Shown piece by piece: positions 62,385 to 64,000 of a DNA stretch of 64,000 nt (its first letter is position 1; each line of letters begins with the position of its first letter). The position numbers were made by a program, and so were the translations under genes. The DNA comes from Gemmatimonadota bacterium. Its GTDB lineage: Bacteria > Gemmatimonadota > Gemmatimonadetes > Longimicrobiales > Gaopeijiaceae. The stretch is taken from NCBI GenBank assembly GCA_022826565.1, contig JAJDUP010000012.1, positions 124,001-188,000 on the forward strand, read 5' to 3'. The notes under the pieces were generated by a model that was not told the origin of the DNA, did not search any database, and saw only the letters and a program-made list of their open reading frames with translations.

Positions 62385-64000
62385 ATGAGTTTGGAAGCGA
62401 CGAAACGGGCTGTGCCCGTGGCAATTGTCGGCTACGCGTACCGCATGCCCGGCGGCATTGTCACCGACGATGACTTCTGGCGCCTTCTGAGCCGGCGCGA
62501 CATCGTCCGCGAACCCATTACAGACCGGTACGGCAAGGGCTATCAGCCGATCGGCGGATTCTCCGGCCCGGGCCGCTTCGGGAGCGCCTACGAGGGACTG
62601 ATCCGGGACGAAGGGGAGCAGCGAATGGACCCCGGCCTCTTCGGGGTGTCCCATCACGAAGTGACCTACATGGATCCGCAGATCCGCATGCTGCTGGGAT
62701 GCGCCTGGGAATGCTGTGAGCGGGCGGGCTGGGATCTGCACGCGTTGCGCAACAGTCCCACGGGCGTCTTTATCGGATCGCAGGTCGCGTCGACGGCCAA
62801 CTGGCGCGCGATGTACGGGACCAACGAGTTCTCGATTCTGAGCATCGACGCATCGATGCTGGCCAATCGCATTTCCTACCATCTCAACCTGATGGGGCCG
62901 TCGGTTGCGTGTGCAACGGCCTGCTCCGCTTCGCTCACCGCGCTGCACACGGCAGTGAACGCGATCACACAGGGCGACTGCGACCGCGCCCTGGTGGGAG
63001 CCGCGACCTACCTGGGTTCGGCGCGGTGCAGCGTCTCCTTCAATGCCCTCGGTGTCATCAGTCCTGACGGCCGTTGTCATTCCTTCGATGCCGACGCCAA
63101 CGGTTACATGCGCTCCGAAGGGTCCTTCGTCTTCGCCATCAAGCCATTGGAAGCGGCCGAAAGGGACGGAGACAACATCCATGCGGTGATCGAAGCCACC
63201 GCGGTGAATACCGCCGGAACCGCCGACGACAGCGGCGGACTCGCGCAAGGGCGCTACATCACGGCCCCGACCCGCCATTCGCAGGTCGAGCTGATGCGTG
63301 CCGCCCGTGCGCGGGCAGGGCTGGGGCCGGAGGACTTCGACTACATCGAGGCGCACGCCACCGGCACGGTGGTGGGCGACCGCATCGAGGGGAACGCCAT
63401 CGCCGAGGCCTTCGGGGGGGTGGAACGCGAGATTCCGCTGCGCGTGGCCAGCGTAAAGAGCAACGTGGGGCACCTGGAAGCGGCCGCCTTCAGCTGCGCG
63501 CTGCTCAAGGTCATCGTGATGATGCAACGACGTACCTTCGCCCCGATCTCGAGGAATTTTCTCGCCCCCAACCTGGAGATCGACTTCGACAGCTGCCCGA
63601 TGCAGGTGCAGACTGCGTGCGAGCCGTTTCCGGACCGGCCCGTCGTGGTCGGCATCAACTCCTTCGGCTTCGGCGGCGCCAACGGACACTGCGTGGTTCG
63701 GGAGTATCTTCCGAAGCAACCGAGGGTGTGGTCGGTGCCGCCGGCTCCGGAGGCTGGATACATGATCCCTCTGTCCGCGCGTACAAGCGGTGCTCTGACG
63801 GAGAGCGCACGGCACCTGCGCCGGGCCCTGGATGTACCAGACATCGATCTCTACACGCTGGCCGGGAATCTCGGCCGGCGACGCACGCATTTCCCGACCC
63901 GCACCGCCTTTGCCGTGCGTGACCGCGAAGCGCTGGCCCACGCGCTGGACGACTTTGTGGAAGACGCCTCCCCGGTCTCGACCGCGGACGAGGGCGAGTG
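62385..64000 (+). CDS. Polyketide/fatty-acid synthase, beta-ketoacyl synthase domain (3' truncated)
   Basis: The reading frame from ATG 62385 stays open for 538 codons to the window's edge. The beta-ketoacyl-synthase domain spans about residues 10-435: AIVGYAYRMPGG at the start, the nucleophile Cys180 in CATACSASLTALH, His324 in EAHATGT and His363 in SNVGHLEAA, then GINSFGFGGANGHCVV. A linker follows (ARTSGALTESARHLRRAL), as before an acyltransferase in type I synthases. The Cys is present, so it can condense acyl units. The family's FDADANGY replaces the more usual FDAAADGY. Downstream domains are outside the window. Confidence 0.88.
   Translation, partial: MSLEATKRAVPVAIVGYAYRMPGGIVTDDDFWRLLSRRDIVREPITDRYGKGYQPIGGFSGPGRFGSAYEGLIRDEGEQRMDPGLFGVSHHEVTYMDPQIRMLLGCAWECCERAGWDLHALRNSPTGVFIGSQVASTANWRAMYGTNEFSILSIDASMLANRISYHLNLMGPSVACATACSASLTALHTAVNAITQGDCDRALVGAATYLGSARCSVSFNALGVISPDGRCHSFDADANGYMRSEGSFVFAIKPLEAAERDGDNIHAVIEATAVNTAGTADDSGGLAQGRYITAPTRHSQVELMRAARARAGLGPEDFDYIEAHATGTVVGDRIEGNAIAEAFGGVEREIPLRVASVKSNVGHLEAAAFSCALLKVIVMMQRRTFAPISRNFLAPNLEIDFDSCPMQVQTACEPFPDRPVVVGINSFGFGGANGHCVVREYLPKQPRVWSVPPAPEAGYMIPLSARTSGALTESARHLRRALDVPDIDLYTLAGNLGRRRTHFPTRTAFAVRDREALAHALDDFVEDASPVSTADEGE

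Overview
The window is high-GC bacterial DNA with compact, often overlapping genes. Several features recall uncultured Gemmatimonadota, possibly a marine or sponge-associated lineage: two S9 peptidases, a TonB-dependent receptor with a carboxypeptidase-like regulatory domain, many Tat and lipoprotein signals, DUF3179, DUF547 and DUF2891 proteins, two LutABC-type lactate genes' worth of iron-sulfur machinery in one operon, a BCCT osmolyte carrier, a DmdA-like methyltransferase and the start of a polyketide synthase. That taxonomic assignment is an inference from gene content; no rRNA or other marker gene lies in the window.

Layout. 1-2058: the end of an endonuclease/exonuclease/phosphatase-family protein and an MFS transporter. 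2059-6340: a short, less GC-rich accessory island with a paired palindromic repeat element, a SprT-like metallopeptidase, an AAA-type ATPase that has lost its P-loop through an internal deletion, and an intact second ATPase with a helical-repeat tail. 6373-9244: a lipoprotein and BCCT transporter. 9452-12536: a Tat-exported alpha-hydroxy-acid oxidase, two FKBP lipoproteins and a nucleotidyltransferase/partner pair, closed by a second copy of the palindromic element. 12633-16264: an Nramp-related carrier and an S9 peptidase. 16374-20976: a thioesterase, zinc-type reductase, Nramp-like carrier, small membrane protein and acyl-CoA ligase operon. 21105-25562: glycosyltransferases, a DUF547 protein and envelope proteins.

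25661-32859 (minus strand) looks like one eight-gene operon: a gluconate-dehydrogenase-type subunit, GMC oxidoreductase, DUF4159, DUF1326, DUF2182 and LutA-LutB-LutC. It has a plausible promoter and a tandem AT-rich palindrome upstream. 33022-36477 holds sulfate activation (CysD, fused CysN-CysC) behind a STAS protein. 36720-39233 holds a Tat-exported class-V aminotransferase and an apparently circularly permuted D-amino-acid-oxidase-like flavoprotein.

39596-45289 is the most coherent metabolic cluster: two folate-dependent GcvT/DmdA-type methyltransferases flank two phytoene-desaturase-like flavoproteins, suggesting demethylation of a methylated osmolyte that the BCCT carrier could import. 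45402-49060 contains a second STAS protein and an NCS2-type permease with a fused histidine-kinase-ATPase-like tail. 49118-62099 holds a TonB receptor broken by one amber codon, a DUF3179 lipoprotein, an N-acyl-D-amino-acid deacylase, an S9 peptidase, a metallo-hydrolase, two serine beta-lactamase-fold hydrolases and a DUF2891 protein. The right edge enters a polyketide synthase.

The least explained signals are the paired 34-nt palindromic elements, the shared 20-nt AT-rich operator-like units, the two-ATPase cassette, and the STAS/permease-ATPase genes. No tRNA, rRNA, CRISPR array or intact transposase was seen.
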